DNA from: Petaurus breviceps papuanus
Taxonomy: Eukaryota > Chordata > Mammalia > Diprotodontia > Petauridae
NCBI GenBank assembly: GCA_028583685.1
Contig: JAMXIF010000016.1
Coordinates: forward strand, 592,216-656,215
Direction: 5' to 3'
Length of the DNA: 64,000 nucleotides
A program made the translations under genes and the position numbers. The notes below the pieces were generated by a model. It was not told the origin of the DNA. It saw nothing but the letters and a program-made list of their open reading frames with translations, and ran no database searches. This document shows positions 1 through 9,845 of the stretch, in pieces; positions within the stretch are counted from its first letter, which is position 1; every line of letters starts with the position of its first letter.

Positions 1-375
1 AAAACTTTTCTCAACTTTTTCAGACAGCTAAGCTTGATCTTTATAGTTGTATAGTGTTCAGTGATCATTTAAAAATTCTTTTAATTTATCTTGTGATAGT
101 CTTTATGGACATTGTTTTTCTGGTTCTACTTAACTTAACTCGTCAGTTCATATAAGTCTTCCAGACTTATATAAATGTATCAGAATTATCAGAATTCTTC
201 ATATTTATTTTTTCTTATGGCATAGTAGCAATCTGTTACATTCATGTATCACAGTTTGTCCAGCCATTTCCTAATTAATGGGAATTAATTTTGCTTGTTT
301 TTTCTTTATTGTTTATTATTTCATAGCAGCTAGTAAAAGGATTCAACTATGTTTATATTATGTAAGTTTTGAATG
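1..375 (-). mobile_element. L1 3' region fragment, antisense
   Basis: AT-rich DNA that reads, in antisense, like the 3' part of a marsupial L1. It has the order 'tggttct..ct' then 'cagttcatataagtcttcc', 'cacagtttgtccagccatt' and 'cctaattaatggg', the same order seen better preserved at 31.1-31.6 kb. It is heavily diverged and cut by the window edge. No coding potential is left. The family call rests on shared landmarks, not on alignment. Confidence 0.5.
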
Positions 376-479
376 TTTCAGTTTTATAAATAGTGAATTT
401 TATAAAGGTGTGTGTTGCAAACTATAGTTCACAGAACCCCTGGAGGATCACATTTATTAAAAATAGTTTTAAAAGCTTA

Positions 480-655
480 TCTTATTTGGGCTCTTGTCTG
501 GATATATGTGATTTCTCCCATTACTGTCACTTCATAAATTCAGTTTTAAGAGTTTGAATCATTTCCATATTTGTGAGATGAGGTGCCGGACTGCATGACC
601 ACTGAGGTACCTTTCAGTTCTAAATCTATGGTCCAGTGATTTTTTAAGTCAGCAG
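480..655 (+). repeat. MIR/THER-type SINE, 3' part
   Basis: Ends with the landmark 'gagatgaggtgccggact..ctgaggtacctttcagttctaaatctatg', a decayed version of the SINE segment that normally reads 'aaatgaggnnnttggactagatgncc..ccttccagctctaaatc'. The 5' half is poorly preserved. The stretch 376-479 before it holds nothing I recognise. Confidence 0.45.
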
Positions 656-1135
656 GAGTTCAATAAACCAGCAAAAACCACGTATCAAGCATTTACTGTG
701 CAATGCACTGGACACAAAGAAGTATAATATGTAGCATAATTATAAGATATAGTCATTGCCCTTCAAGTTTAGTGGGAGAAAAGAAACAATAATTTCTCTG
801 TTGATGTGGTGGTATATGTTCTTCGTGCTAAATTAGTGCTGCAGCAGGTAGTAAGTTTCATGGCTTGGAGGTGGAAGAAATCATTGCAGGTTGAGGAGAT
901 CAGGTAAGGTAGTGAGCTCACTGAGAAGATAGTACTTGAATTAGACCTTGAAAATGGATAGAATTTTCTATCCATAGGTAGAGGGAAAATAGAAAAGTGT
1001 CCTTAGTAAGGGCATAGCATAAGAAAAGGTACAGTGACAGAAATTTGAAAGGTATGCTCAGGGTCAGTGATCAGATCAGCTTAACAGGAACAGAGGTTTA
1101 TATTGGAGTGAGTGATAAGGTTGGACTAGGAAGTT
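656..1135 (+). repeat. Interspersed repeat family B, long copy
   Basis: Begins 'caataaaccagcaaaaacc..catttactgtgcaatgcactgg' and continues through 'cattgcccttcaagtttagtggg' into a 3' part with 'gaaaaggtacagtgacag'. The same order (TACTATGTGCCAGGCACTGTGCTAAG, then CCTTCAAGGAGCTTAC.TCTAATGGG, then 'tggg.cttgaagga', then 'ggcattcc.gg') recurs about a dozen times in this window. It is an ancient mammalian repeat whose library name I cannot fix from memory. Two short ORFs here are not coding. Confidence 0.5.
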
Positions 1136-2420
1136 GATGTCAGACTGAAGGGAGCACCGATTTCTCATATAAGAAATTAGCAATATGAACTTGCTTTTCT
1201 ATGTTATGGGATGTAGGGGGCAAGAAACAAATGTTATATTGCTGGGAAGTTGCCATTAACCCTGGGAAGACTTTCCTGTTCAATGTGTTTAAGAGAAAAA
1301 CTTTACTCAGAATAACAGAGCATTTTTTGACACTCATGACACATTCTGAGAACTTTCCTTGGAAAGGCCCCGATGGGTGATAGCAGCATTTTAGCTTACG
1401 TATTTACTCCATGATGCCATTGTCACCATATGATTTCCAAGTGAGTCCACATCAATCCTGTGCATACATGATTGTATGGATTTGTAGTTCTTTATTACTG
1501 CTGTGGTTCTGGCTTAGGCTTGGACCTTTGTCAAAATCACAGCCCTGTGCAGGTCACCAGTTCCAGAAATCTCATACAGACCAGCTTTGTACCCTTTCCA
1601 TCATGCTGAATGGACTTTCTTGGCTGAATTTCTTGGCATTTCAAGACTCTTTTCATTGGAGACAGGTAACATGTGGCTGCAGTTGTAAGGGGCCTCTCAT
1701 TTTCCGTCCTGATCCATATAGGAGAGCCGTTGCGAGTAAAAATGAATTGAATAAGGCTTCTGTATATGTGCGTGTATGCATGCACATTTTTCTCTAGCTA
1801 GAGACCCGTTGTTTGTTAAATAAAAGTGTCTATCATTTAGCATTGGAAAAAATTCTTAATTTAAAAATTATCCATGAAAAATTGGCGCTTAAAACAGAGG
1901 ATGAGGAAATTAGTAATTTTCCCTTATTTTCTGCTCTCAATTGCTTATAGTGTTGTCAGTGATGGGCAGAGGGTCATTTTTAAAGCTATTTTCTCCTGTA
2001 AGAAGGTTCTACTTGTGCCATGGAAGTACCTACTAGACCAGTATCTTGACCAGAATGTTGGGATTTTCAGCAGAGCATAAACCACTGATGCAGTCAGTTC
2101 TTTTCTCCTCACAGTTCTCCCAAATCCTCCCTACTGCTTTACATGCCATGCTCATTTCCCTTCCCATGCTTTTGTACACACTCCAGTTTGGCATAACCTA
2201 TTTCCTTTTGTGCATTAATCCAAGGTTTATCAATCTTACAAGCTCCAACTCAAATCCCAACTTTTCCTTGAAGGATTCCTTTACTACCACGTTCATCTTT
2301 CCTTTTTCTGATCTGAAATATAAAATTCAGTGCTTAATCCTATACTGCACTGAGTTTGAATTCCTCCTACAATATTTATGTAACCACGCACACAAAATTT
2401 AACCTCTCTGAGACTTTCCT
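1136..2420. other. No recognised feature
   Basis: Unique-looking DNA with no repeat landmark that I can place. It contains overlapping open frames on both strands (128 codons at 1411-1797 plus; 82 codons at 1537-1785 minus). Neither has a recognisable domain, splice context or family match, and two opposed frames over the same DNA argue against coding. It could hold a conserved noncoding element; that cannot be judged from one sequence. Confidence 0.4.
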
Positions 2421-2424
2421 AACT

Positions 2425-2690
2425 TTTAGAATAATAATAATAATAATAGCATTTATCTAGTGCTTTCAAATTTTCCAAATATTATCTCATTTGATCCTCA
2501 CAACAATCATGGGAGGTAGATGCTATCATTACCCCCATTTTACAGATGAAGAAATTGAGGCTGAGATAAGTTAGATAATTTGTCCAGGGTCATACAATTA
2601 GAAAGTATGATCTCAAATCAGAGATCAAATTTGAACTCAGGCATGTCTTTTTACTCCAAATCCAGTTCTCTCTTTCCCCACTCAGATCAA
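2425..2690 (-). repeat. MIR-type CORE SINE
   Basis: Classic antisense MIR order: (AAT)n, 'gcatttatctagtgctttcaaa', 'tatctcatttgatcctcacaac', 'gggaggtagatgctatcatt', 'cccccattttacagatgaagaaa', 'gtccagggtcataca', then 'tttgaactcaggcatgtctttttactcc'. Nearly full length, old and diverged. Confidence 0.8.
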
Positions 2691-2744
2691 ATGCTTCTTG
2701 ATGATGGGACCCATGTATTATGCTATTTATAAGTGCCCCATGTA

Positions 2745-3130
2745 ACTAGAGTCACAGAATCACATAATCTGAGAAATGGAAGGGACCTGAGCAGTCATCT
2801 AGTCTGACCAATACATGAGTAGAATACCCACTGTAACATGTTCAATAAGTGGTTGTTCAGTCTTGTCTTGAACACCTCCGAGGAGGGGATTTCATTACTT
2901 CTCTAGGTAGCTCACTTCAATTTTGGACATTTAGAGTTGTCAGGAAGGTTTTTCCTAAAAACAAACTTATTGGGGTTTTTTTTTGCAACCTCTACCAATT
3001 TCTCTGATTCCACCCTCTAAGACCAAATGTAACAAATCTAAGTCCTCTGTGTGACAGCCTTTAAATATATGAAGACAAGTTATTGTGTCCTGCCCTTAAG
3101 TTTTTTCTACTTTAGGTTAAATGTCCTGAG
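2745..3130 (+). repeat. CR1/L3-like LINE noncoding fragment
   Basis: Shows the order 'gaatcacataatctgagaaatggaagggacctgagcagtcatctagtc', 'gaacacctccgaggaggggatttcattacttc', 'ttgtcaggaaggtttttcct', 'gatatgaagacaagttattgtgtcc'. The same family resumes further along its consensus at 28.47 kb and 41.3 kb. The assignment to CR1/L3 is from memory of amniote consensus sequences. Confidence 0.5.
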
Positions 3131-3279
3131 AATAGCACTAAACTTATAAATACTCAATAAATGGTTGATGAATTAACAAAGGATGAAAGAACTGGACCCA
3201 GAGGGTCTTGCTTTGATCCAGAGCTATAACAGATTCCCAGCTCCTAGCAAGGAAAGAGAAAAAGAGAGGAAAGAGGCCT

Positions 3280-3297
3280 CCCCCCCCCCCCCCCCGC
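3280..3297. repeat. Poly-C tract
   Basis: A run of about 15 C, with GC-poor DNA on both sides. It is a likely length-variable homopolymer and a spot where assembly errors are common. Confidence 0.8.
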
Positions 3298-3369
3298 AAA
3301 GGCTGGTAGTTGCTCATCTCCCTGAAAGAATAGTTTTTTTCTCTTCTAGTATATAAGAGAAAGAGGAGT

Positions 3370-3612
3370 ATAGTGCCTGGCAGGAGAGGATTAAACTTAA
3401 AGTCAGAAGGACCTGACTTTGAACTCTGCATCATACACTTATTAACTCTGTGACCCTTAAATAATCACTTAATGACCTTGAACCTCAGTTTCCTCATTTG
3501 TAAAAGGGGTATCTCATGGAGTCATTGCAAAGTCCAAATAAGATCATGGATGTAAAGTCCTTTGCAAGTCTTTTGCAGTGCTATGTAAATGTAAGCTAAT
3601 AATAATAACCCA
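3370..3612 (+). repeat. MIR-type CORE SINE
   Basis: Sense MIR order: 'agtcagaaggacctgactttgaactctg', 'ctgtgaccc', 'cctcagtttcctcatttgtaaaagg', 'taagatcatgga', 'gtgctatgtaaatgtaagcta' and a terminal (AAT)n. Between 3612 and 4320 I see no further assignable feature. Confidence 0.7.
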
Positions 3613-4324
3613 ATAAAAATGAGAGAACAAGAATAAAGCCATGACTATTAAAAAAAACTCATGTGTAACTTGGAAAAAAAGTTGCTTTCCAGCCTAGCTT
3701 CTAGAAAATCAATGAAATCCAAATGTCTGCTTTGGTTTTTTTTAGTTTTTTAAAAGGTCTGGCTTAAATCATTGCCATTCTTGAGAAGGTGACCAAATGG
3801 CCATGTGCATACCTGGCTTGCATACCGATCTTGAAATAAGTCTATTTGTCACTGTTGTTTACCTCTCCAGAAAGACTCTTGGAGTCAAGAATCTCTTCTG
3901 GTGCTTCCACTGAGTCATTTGGTGATTCATAGAATACTCTTGCCTGTTCTTGACAGGGGCTTAATAATGCACTTGGCTTCTGGTACATGGTAAGCACCAA
4001 GGTCAGGTCATCTTAGAGTGGACCAGCCTGGCATCCTTTGGCAAGCTTACTTCTTTTGTTATTTGCTCAGTCTATTGTCTGATAACTAAAGAAATTTCCC
4101 AGCCTTCTTTGTGGAGGTTGTCCTACCTGAATGGGCATTTAAACACTTGCTACGGCTTAGTGATAGCCCAGGAAATCTTCCTCTGAAAGGTGGTTGGTAA
4201 ATGCCAAAGAAGAGGAAAAGATACTGCCTGCAAAATCTTTGTGTACTTGTGTGAGAAGGGTATACCCATGAGCTGTGAGGGTAGGATGGTTTGGAGCTAC
4301 TGCCAGGGATGTAGCATCCTAAAG

Positions 4325-4690
4325 GGGAGAAAAATACAAAACATTGGACTTTAAGTCCCAAAGGAGCTGTATTTGGATCTTTTTTTTTTTGAGGGCAATT
4401 GGGGTTAAGCAACTTGCTCAAGGTCACATGGCTAGTAAGTGGTAAGTGTCTGAGGCTGGATTTGGACTCAGGTCCTCCTGACAGTGCTATTCACTGTGCC
4501 ACCTAGATACCCCCCGTATTTGGATCTTGATTCTGGCACTTATTGCTTGTGTGAACAAGTTTAAATAATTTAACCTCCCTGATCCTTAGGTTCCTTTCTT
4601 TAAAAGATAAAAATGTCTTTAATATCTGTCTCACAGATTATAAGGGTCAAGTGAATTAATTTATGTTAAGTTCTTTGTAAATCATACATT
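4325..4690 (+). repeat. MIR-type SINE split by a younger SINE
   Basis: The left part ('acattggactttaagtcccaaaggagctgtatttggatc') and the right part ('tgattctggcacttattgcttgtgtg', then 'cctgatccttaggttcctt', 'gtcaagtgaattaa') form one sense MIR, interrupted by the SINE at 4381-4515. The insertion makes the MIR the older element. Confidence 0.6.
4381..4515 (-). mobile_element. tRNA-derived SINE, antisense, with target duplication
   Basis: Poly-T head, then 'gggcaattggggttaagcaa', 'cttgctcaaggtcacatggc', 'tggatttggactcaggtcct', 'ctattcactgtgccacctag': the reverse complement of a tRNA-derived marsupial SINE with a CORE-type body. It is flanked by a 12-bp direct repeat GTATTTGGATCT at 4369-4380 and 4516-4527, as expected for L1-driven target-primed insertion. 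Confidence 0.85.
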
Positions 4691-4744
4691 TAGAATTGGA
4701 AAGAATATTATAAGTGATCTAATTCATCGCCCTAATTTCTTTAA

Positions 4745-5058
4745 AAATTATTTTTTCAATGAACAAACATTTATTCTCTCTCCTCCCCCCATTAAAATGC
4801 CACAAACCTTTGTAATAAATAATTATAGTCAAACAAAAGAAAACACCCCCCATTGGTTATGTCCAAAAACATGCCTCATTTCTCAGTTTGCATTTTGGGT
4901 CCATAATCTCTCTGTCAGGAGGCAGATAGAATGGGGTTAAGGTTGGATCAGTAGACTAATGGTTGGTCATTGTGTTGATTAGAGTTCCAAGTTTTTCAAA
5001 CTTGTTTGTTTTAAAGATATTCATTGAGCTAATTTTTCTCCTGGTTCTATTCATTCTG
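4745..5058 (-). mobile_element. L1 3' region fragment, antisense (part 1)
   Basis: Landmarks in order: 'attggttatgtccaaaaacatg', 'ctctctgtcaggaggcagatag', 'ggttggtcattgtgttgat', 'gttccaagtttttcaaacttg', 'tctcctggttct'. This matches the antisense 3' portion of a marsupial L1. It breaks off where a family B repeat begins and resumes at 5705. Confidence 0.6.
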
Positions 5059-5059
5059 C

Positions 5060-5410
5060 ATCATTCAGTCAATAAACATTAAATGCCTACTATGTGCCAG
5101 ACAGTGTGCTAAGCCCTGCTCATATAAAAAGAAGCAAAAGATTGTTTCTGTTTTCAAGGTCCTCACAATCTAATGGGTGAGACAACAAGCAAATAAATAT
5201 GTACAAACAAACTATATACAGGACCAGTAATTAAGAAAGGGAAGGCATTAGAGTTAAGAAAAGTTGAGAAAATTTTTGTGTAGAAGATAAGATTTTAGAT
5301 GGTACTTGAAATTGGGGAGGACATTATTAGGAAGATACGAGGAGGACAAACATTTCAGATGTGATGGACAGTCAGAGAGAATGCCTAGACCCAAAAGATG
5401 GAGTATCCTT
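5060..5410 (+). repeat. Interspersed repeat family B
   Basis: Well preserved: 'ttaaatgcctactatgtgcc', 'cagtgtgctaagccctg', 'aagcaaaagattgtttctg', 'caaggtcctcacaatctaatg', 'gacaacaagcaaataaatatg', 'gggaaggcattagagtt', 'gatggtacttgaa', 'gacagtcagagagaatgcc'. It lies inside the antisense L1 that flanks it on both sides. Confidence 0.6.
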
Positions 5411-5650
5411 CATAATCAAAGAGGCCCAAATTACATCATGATGTCAGGGTCAATGTACAGTGTGTCCAACTGTTGGCTGATCAGACTAATCTGAGCTCAG
5501 AAGGCTCTACCTCAGGTCAGGCACAAATAGTCAGCAGAAACATTTGGGAAGGAGATGTCAAATGTGCACATTTCACATTTCTTTTGAGCTACCACTATTG
5601 TGCTTTGCTTGCAGGGCACAGCCACTCACAGAGCATATTCCACCACTACC
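5411..5650 (+). repeat. Unassigned interspersed repeat
   Basis: Contains 'tcataatcaaagaggcccaa', 'tgtacagtgtgtccaactg', 'ggctgatcagactaatctgagctc', 'ggtcaggcacaaatagtc', 'atttgggaaggagatgtc' and 'cacatttcttttgagct'. I recall this order as a dispersed marsupial repeat but cannot name it. It sits between the family B copy and the second part of the L1. Confidence 0.4.
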
Positions 5651-5704
5651 CACCTTATGGATACTCACATTCTAGCCCTTTGTCATTATCAAAAGTACTT
5701 CTCT

Positions 5705-5885
5705 AAATATTTTTGTACATGTAGGTTATTTGCCTCTTTCTTTGATATCTTTGTTGAACAGTAGTGATATGGTTGGATCAAAGGGTACAAAGACTTCAGT
5801 AACTTTTGGAGCATTTCTCCAAATTGCTTTCCAGAATGGTTGGATGAGTTCATAGCTCCACCAACAATGCCTATTTTCCCTCAAT
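5705..5885 (-). mobile_element. L1 3' region fragment, antisense (part 2)
   Basis: Continues the L1 broken at 5058: 'atttttgtacatgtaggtta', 'tatggttggatcaaagggta', 'tctccaaattgctttccag', 'aatggttggatgagttcata', 'gctccaccaacaatgcc'. This is the conserved 'ggtggagctgtgaactg.tccaaccattctgg' region of the L1 3' end in reverse complement. There is no intact ORF2. Confidence 0.65.
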
Positions 5886-5914
5886 CCTTCCATATCCCTC
5901 TCCTTTTATAGATG

Positions 5915-6030
5915 AGAAAACTGAGGTACAGAGATATTAACTGACTAGACTGCTCAGGCAATAAGCAACAGAGCTGGTATTTGAACTCTAGACCATTGGA
6001 GTTCCCTGGAGTTCTAATGCTTCCCATTTA
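5915..6030 (-). repeat. MIR-type SINE fragment
   Basis: 'ttatagatgagaaaactgaggta', 'ggcaataagcaacagagctgg' and 'tatttgaactctagacca' mark a short antisense MIR core. From 6031 to 6660 I recognise nothing; short ORFs there (75-77 codons) have no family signal. Confidence 0.65.
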
Positions 6031-6667
6031 TAAATTATGGCTGTCATCTTGTCCTCCATTCCCAATGTAAATAATTATGGGGAAAGGAGCATGGGAATGA
6101 CTTCTAGATCTAGCAATCCTCTAGGGTTCCTGGCCCCAGGGAACCACTTGGACTGCCCTAATTCAGCTTTTTGGTGGGCATTTCAAATATATGGTCTGAC
6201 TTTCTATGAGTTCATTTTGTTTCTAAAAAAATATGTAAATACTCAGGTATTCCAATGTACTGTGATCTAATTGATTTGTGAATTTCCTCCAGTGATGCAG
6301 GTTGCAAATAAATCATCCATGCCTGCCCATCATGCATGGCTTTTACTTTACTTCTCCCATAAGTTTATCTCAGTGGGGCTCCACTCATGATACTTCTTCA
6401 TTTTTTTCTGGCATTGGGAGGGTACCAGTAGAAGCAGCACATTCTGGGCTTCTTTTTTTTAAATCAAGCCTTAGGAAATGTTCTGCTTATGTTACATGGG
6501 AGCTTGAGCCTCTCCTACCAAACTTTTGACCTTTTTTCATGGATAAGTTTGGTGGTGATGATTCAACCTGTAAAAGGGGCTCCTGGATGAGAAACTCCTA
6601 TCAATAGAGGTCATCACCTACCTCTATAATCAATATTTGTTTTATTTATCTCATTTATTATTATTAT

Positions 6668-6816
6668 TTAAGCAATTGGGGTTAAGTAACTTGCTCAAGG
6701 TTACACGGCCAGTTATTTCTGGGTGTGGTGCTGAGTGTCTGAGCCCAGGATTCGATCTCCAGATCATCCTGACACTGGAGCCGGTGCTCTTACTCGCTGT
6801 GCTACCTGGCCGCCCC
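6668..6816 (-). mobile_element. tRNA-derived SINE type 2, monomeric copy, antisense
   Basis: Reverse complement begins 'ggggcggccaggtagcacag', then 'cgagtaagagcaccggctcc', a B-box-like 'gagatcgaatcc', 'cccagaaataactggcc' and 'gcaagttacttaacccc', ending in an (A/T)-rich tail. It is flanked by CATTTATT at both ends. This SINE differs in sequence from the 'cacagtggatagagcac' family and also occurs as tandem dimers in this window. Confidence 0.8.
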
Positions 6817-6894
6817 ACATTTATTTATTATTAATTATTTAATTTATATAATATTTATATGACATTTATGTTTAATAAAATATATAATATGAAA

Positions 6895-7150
6895 ATTAAT
6901 GTAATTTCATATAGCACCTTAAAGTTTATAAAGTACCTTATACATATTATTTCAGTTGATTTGATAGTCATAACAACATTTTGAGGAAGGTGCTATTAGC
7001 TCCATTTTACAGAAGAGGAAACTGATACTAAGAGGAGTTAAATGATTTGCCCATGGTCATATAATCAGCATGTGTCAGAGTGAGGACTTGAACCCAGGTC
7101 TTTCTGGCTTCTATGCCAGCTTTCTATCAACTATGATGCACTCTCCCCAG
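6895..7150 (-). repeat. MIR-type CORE SINE
   Basis: Antisense order: 'atagcaccttaaagtttataaag', 'tatttcagttgat', 'aggaaggtgctattagctcc', 'ttttacagaagaggaaactg', 'gatttgcccatggtcatata', 'gaggacttgaacccaggtct'. Beyond it, 7151-7852 contains nothing I can assign. Confidence 0.75.
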
Positions 7151-7852
7151 TGAACATTACTCCAGACTTTTTTTACCTATGAGTTGAAGAATCCAATACA
7201 ACCACTAAAAACAAACTAAAACAAAAAACACAAGCCTCCTTCCCAACTACATATTTGTTTTCTCTGGTTTCCCCCTCTGGGAGTGGAGGTATTGTAGCTG
7301 TGCTAGGTTCTAGAATGAAGATGCAACCTCAGCTTTCTTCTAGCAGCCAACCAAACTCCACAATGGAGTGTAAACAAACTTAAGGAAAGGGCCCCACAGG
7401 CAAATAACTTAACCAGCAGACTGTACTTTATAGTCCTCATCTCCATAATTGTACCATTTCCCTGGGAGATTAACTTAGTGCTCCAACTCAGATAGCAGAT
7501 GTGTAGATTACTTTTAAATAATTTCTAGCTTAACTTCTCTAGGGAACCTAGCTTGACCAGAGAGCACTTCAAGACATCCTTTCCTGTTACTGGGCAAAGA
7601 TGTCAAATGACCTATTCTGCTCAGATTATGGGTACAAATGAAGACTTTTCCCTTGAACTAATTGAAGTGTCTTAGCTGTGGGACCTTTGCATGCAGGTGG
7701 AAAGAGACTTTAAAGAAAACAAAATAGCACCAAGGGGTGCTATGAAGTGTGAGATAGCTCTTTTTTTCCTGGAAGAATAATAGATGAGTAAAAAGATGAT
7801 TATATTTCCATGTTCTAGGTACTATGCAGAAAGTTGAGGACATACATATAAA

Positions 7853-7864
7853 AAGTGGGATCAT
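7853..7864 (+). repeat. Left target-site duplication of HAL1
   Basis: AAGTGGGATCAT, preceded by TAAA, which fits the T/AAAA preference of the L1 endonuclease. The same 12 bases recur at 10753-10764 immediately after the A-rich tail. Confidence 0.9.
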
Positions 7865-8588
7865 GAGAGGGGAGCGGAATCAAGATGGCAGAGTAGAAAC
7901 AGGACTTCCTTGTAGCTCTGGCTCCCACCTCCTCCAATTCATGTAAAAAATGACTCTAGACAAACTTTGGAGCCACATAACCCACAAAATGACACAGAGA
8001 AGCTAACTGGACAGCCCGGCAGGCTGGTAGGAAGTGGCCAGGTCAGTGCTCTGGGAGTTGAGCCCAGCCCCAAGCAAACCCTAGGTTTTAGTCTCAGGTT
8101 GGCCTGACCAGCCGCCGGCTGGAGGGACTTCAGATCACCAGCAGCTGTGGTGGGTTCCAGAATTATCTACCCATAGATGCTAAGGACAAAGTGAGAGGTC
8201 AGTGCAGTGTGGACTTTGAGACCTGGGAATTTGGGAGTGCGATCTGACCTTTGCCCCCTGGGCAAGAAGTGATTGAGGCACCCTGGCCATGCAACCACCT
8301 ACCTTGTAGCTGCTTCAGAGCTCCTGATCTGCAGATTGTAAGGGGATCAAGCGACAAGTCTGAGGGGTAATCGCTCTTGCTTTAACATGCTTATTTGGAT
8401 TGCTGTCTAGGGTGGAGGTCCTGGGGTGAGTGAAAAGTGTGCCAGAGTATGTGGAGGTTTCAGAGAGGGCATCCAACTAATAGCTCCAGCAGCTGCAAAA
8501 ACCCCAGCATTTGGGATAAAGCTCCCTTTTCTGGTAGCAGAGTTCTACTGTGGCAAAAGGCTCAAAAGTCAAGCAATTGAGTGGCAAC

Positions 8589-9653
8589 ATGAGCAAGCAA
8601 AGGAAGAAAAGTAAACAGAGCAATCTAACTTTACACTCCTATTTTGGGGACAAAAAGGATAAAAGCATGGAACAGGAGGAAGACAGAGAAGTCAGAACTC
8701 TTGTACCAGAAGCTTCCAAAAGAAAAATATGAGCTGGTTACAGGCCATAGAGGAGCTTAAAAAGGATTGTGAAAATCAAATAGGAGAAGTGGAGGAAAAA
8801 TTGGGAAGAGAAATGAGAATGATGCAAGAAAATTATGAATTGAGAGTCAACAACCTGACTGAAGAAAATAACACCTTAAAAATAAACTAACTCAGATGGC
8901 AAAAGAGGCTCAAAAAGGCAATGAGGAGAAGAATGCCTTAAAAAGCTGAATTTGCCAGATGGAAAAAGAATCTCAAAAGCTCAATGAAGAGAATCATTCC
9001 TTCAGAATTATATTGGAGCAAATGGAAGCTGGTGACTTTATGAGAAATCAAGATACTATCAAACAGATCCAAACAAATGAAAAAATAGAAGGCAATGTGA
9101 AATATCTCATTGGGAAAACCACTGACCTGGAAAATAGATCCAGGAGAGATAATTTAAAGATTATTGGACTACCTGAAATCCATGATCAAAGTAAGAACCT
9201 AGAAATCATCCTTCAAGAAATTCTCAAGAAAAATTGCCCTGATGTTTTAGAACCAGAGAGCAAAATAGAGGTTGAAAGAATCCACTTATCACCTCTTGAA
9301 AAAGATCCCAAAAAGAAAACTCCTAGGAATATTATAGCCAGGTTCTGGAGTTCCCAGATCAAGGAGAAATATTACAAGCTGCCAGGAAGAAACAATTTGA
9401 ATATTGTGGAAACACAATCAGGATAACTCAGGACCTGGCAGCTTCTATACTAAGGGATCGAAGGGCTTGGAAAATGATATTCCAGAGGTCAAAGGAGTGG
9501 GAATTAAAACCAAGAATCACCTACCCAGCAAAACTGAGTATCATGTTTCAGGGGAAAATATGGTCATTCAGTGTAATAGAGGACTTTCAAGCATTCTTGA
9601 TGAAAAAACCAGAGTTGAATAGGAAATTTGACATTCAAATACAAGAACCATGA
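8589..9653 (+). pseudogene. HAL1/L1 ORF1 protein, broken
   Basis: The start MSKQRKKSKQSNLTLHSYF lies at 8589. The N-terminal part stops at 8730-8732, and a frame beginning at 8729 continues with charged heptad-like sequence (EELKKDCENQIGEVEEKLG), the expected coiled coil. A third segment at 8959-9426 has LTEEN/LNEENHSF-like repeats and then the RRM region with LENRSRRDNLKIIGLPE. The C-terminal domain is in yet another frame at about 9420-9653 (RSKEWELKPRITYPAKLS, then GKIWSFSVIEDFQ). In total about 350 codons, normal for this family. At least three frame changes and two stops make it non-functional. Its ancestral role was trimeric RNA binding and nucleic-acid chaperoning in the L1 ribonucleoprotein. 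Confidence 0.85.
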
Positions 9654-9782
9654 GAAGGTAAACAGGGAAAAGAAATCATAAGGAGCTTATCAAAGTTGAA
9701 CTACTTATATTCCTGCATGGAAAAATGATAATTGTAACTTATGAAACTTTTCTCAGTATGACAAATAGTTGAAGCAAATAGA

Positions 9783-9845
9783 AATGTATATATATATATA
9801 TATATATGTATACATACATGTATATGTCTATATAGGAGGGTATAT
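9783..9845. repeat. (TA)n microsatellite inside the HAL1 3' region
   Basis: A run of TA dinucleotides followed by 'tgtatacatacatgtatatg' and 'tctatatagg'. It explains the low-complexity tyrosine/isoleucine-rich ORF predicted on the opposite strand. Confidence 0.8.

Noticed and set aside
1411-1797. 128-codon plus ORF in unassigned DNA
   Set aside because: An opposed 82-codon ORF covers the same bases; no domain, signal peptide or splice context seen.
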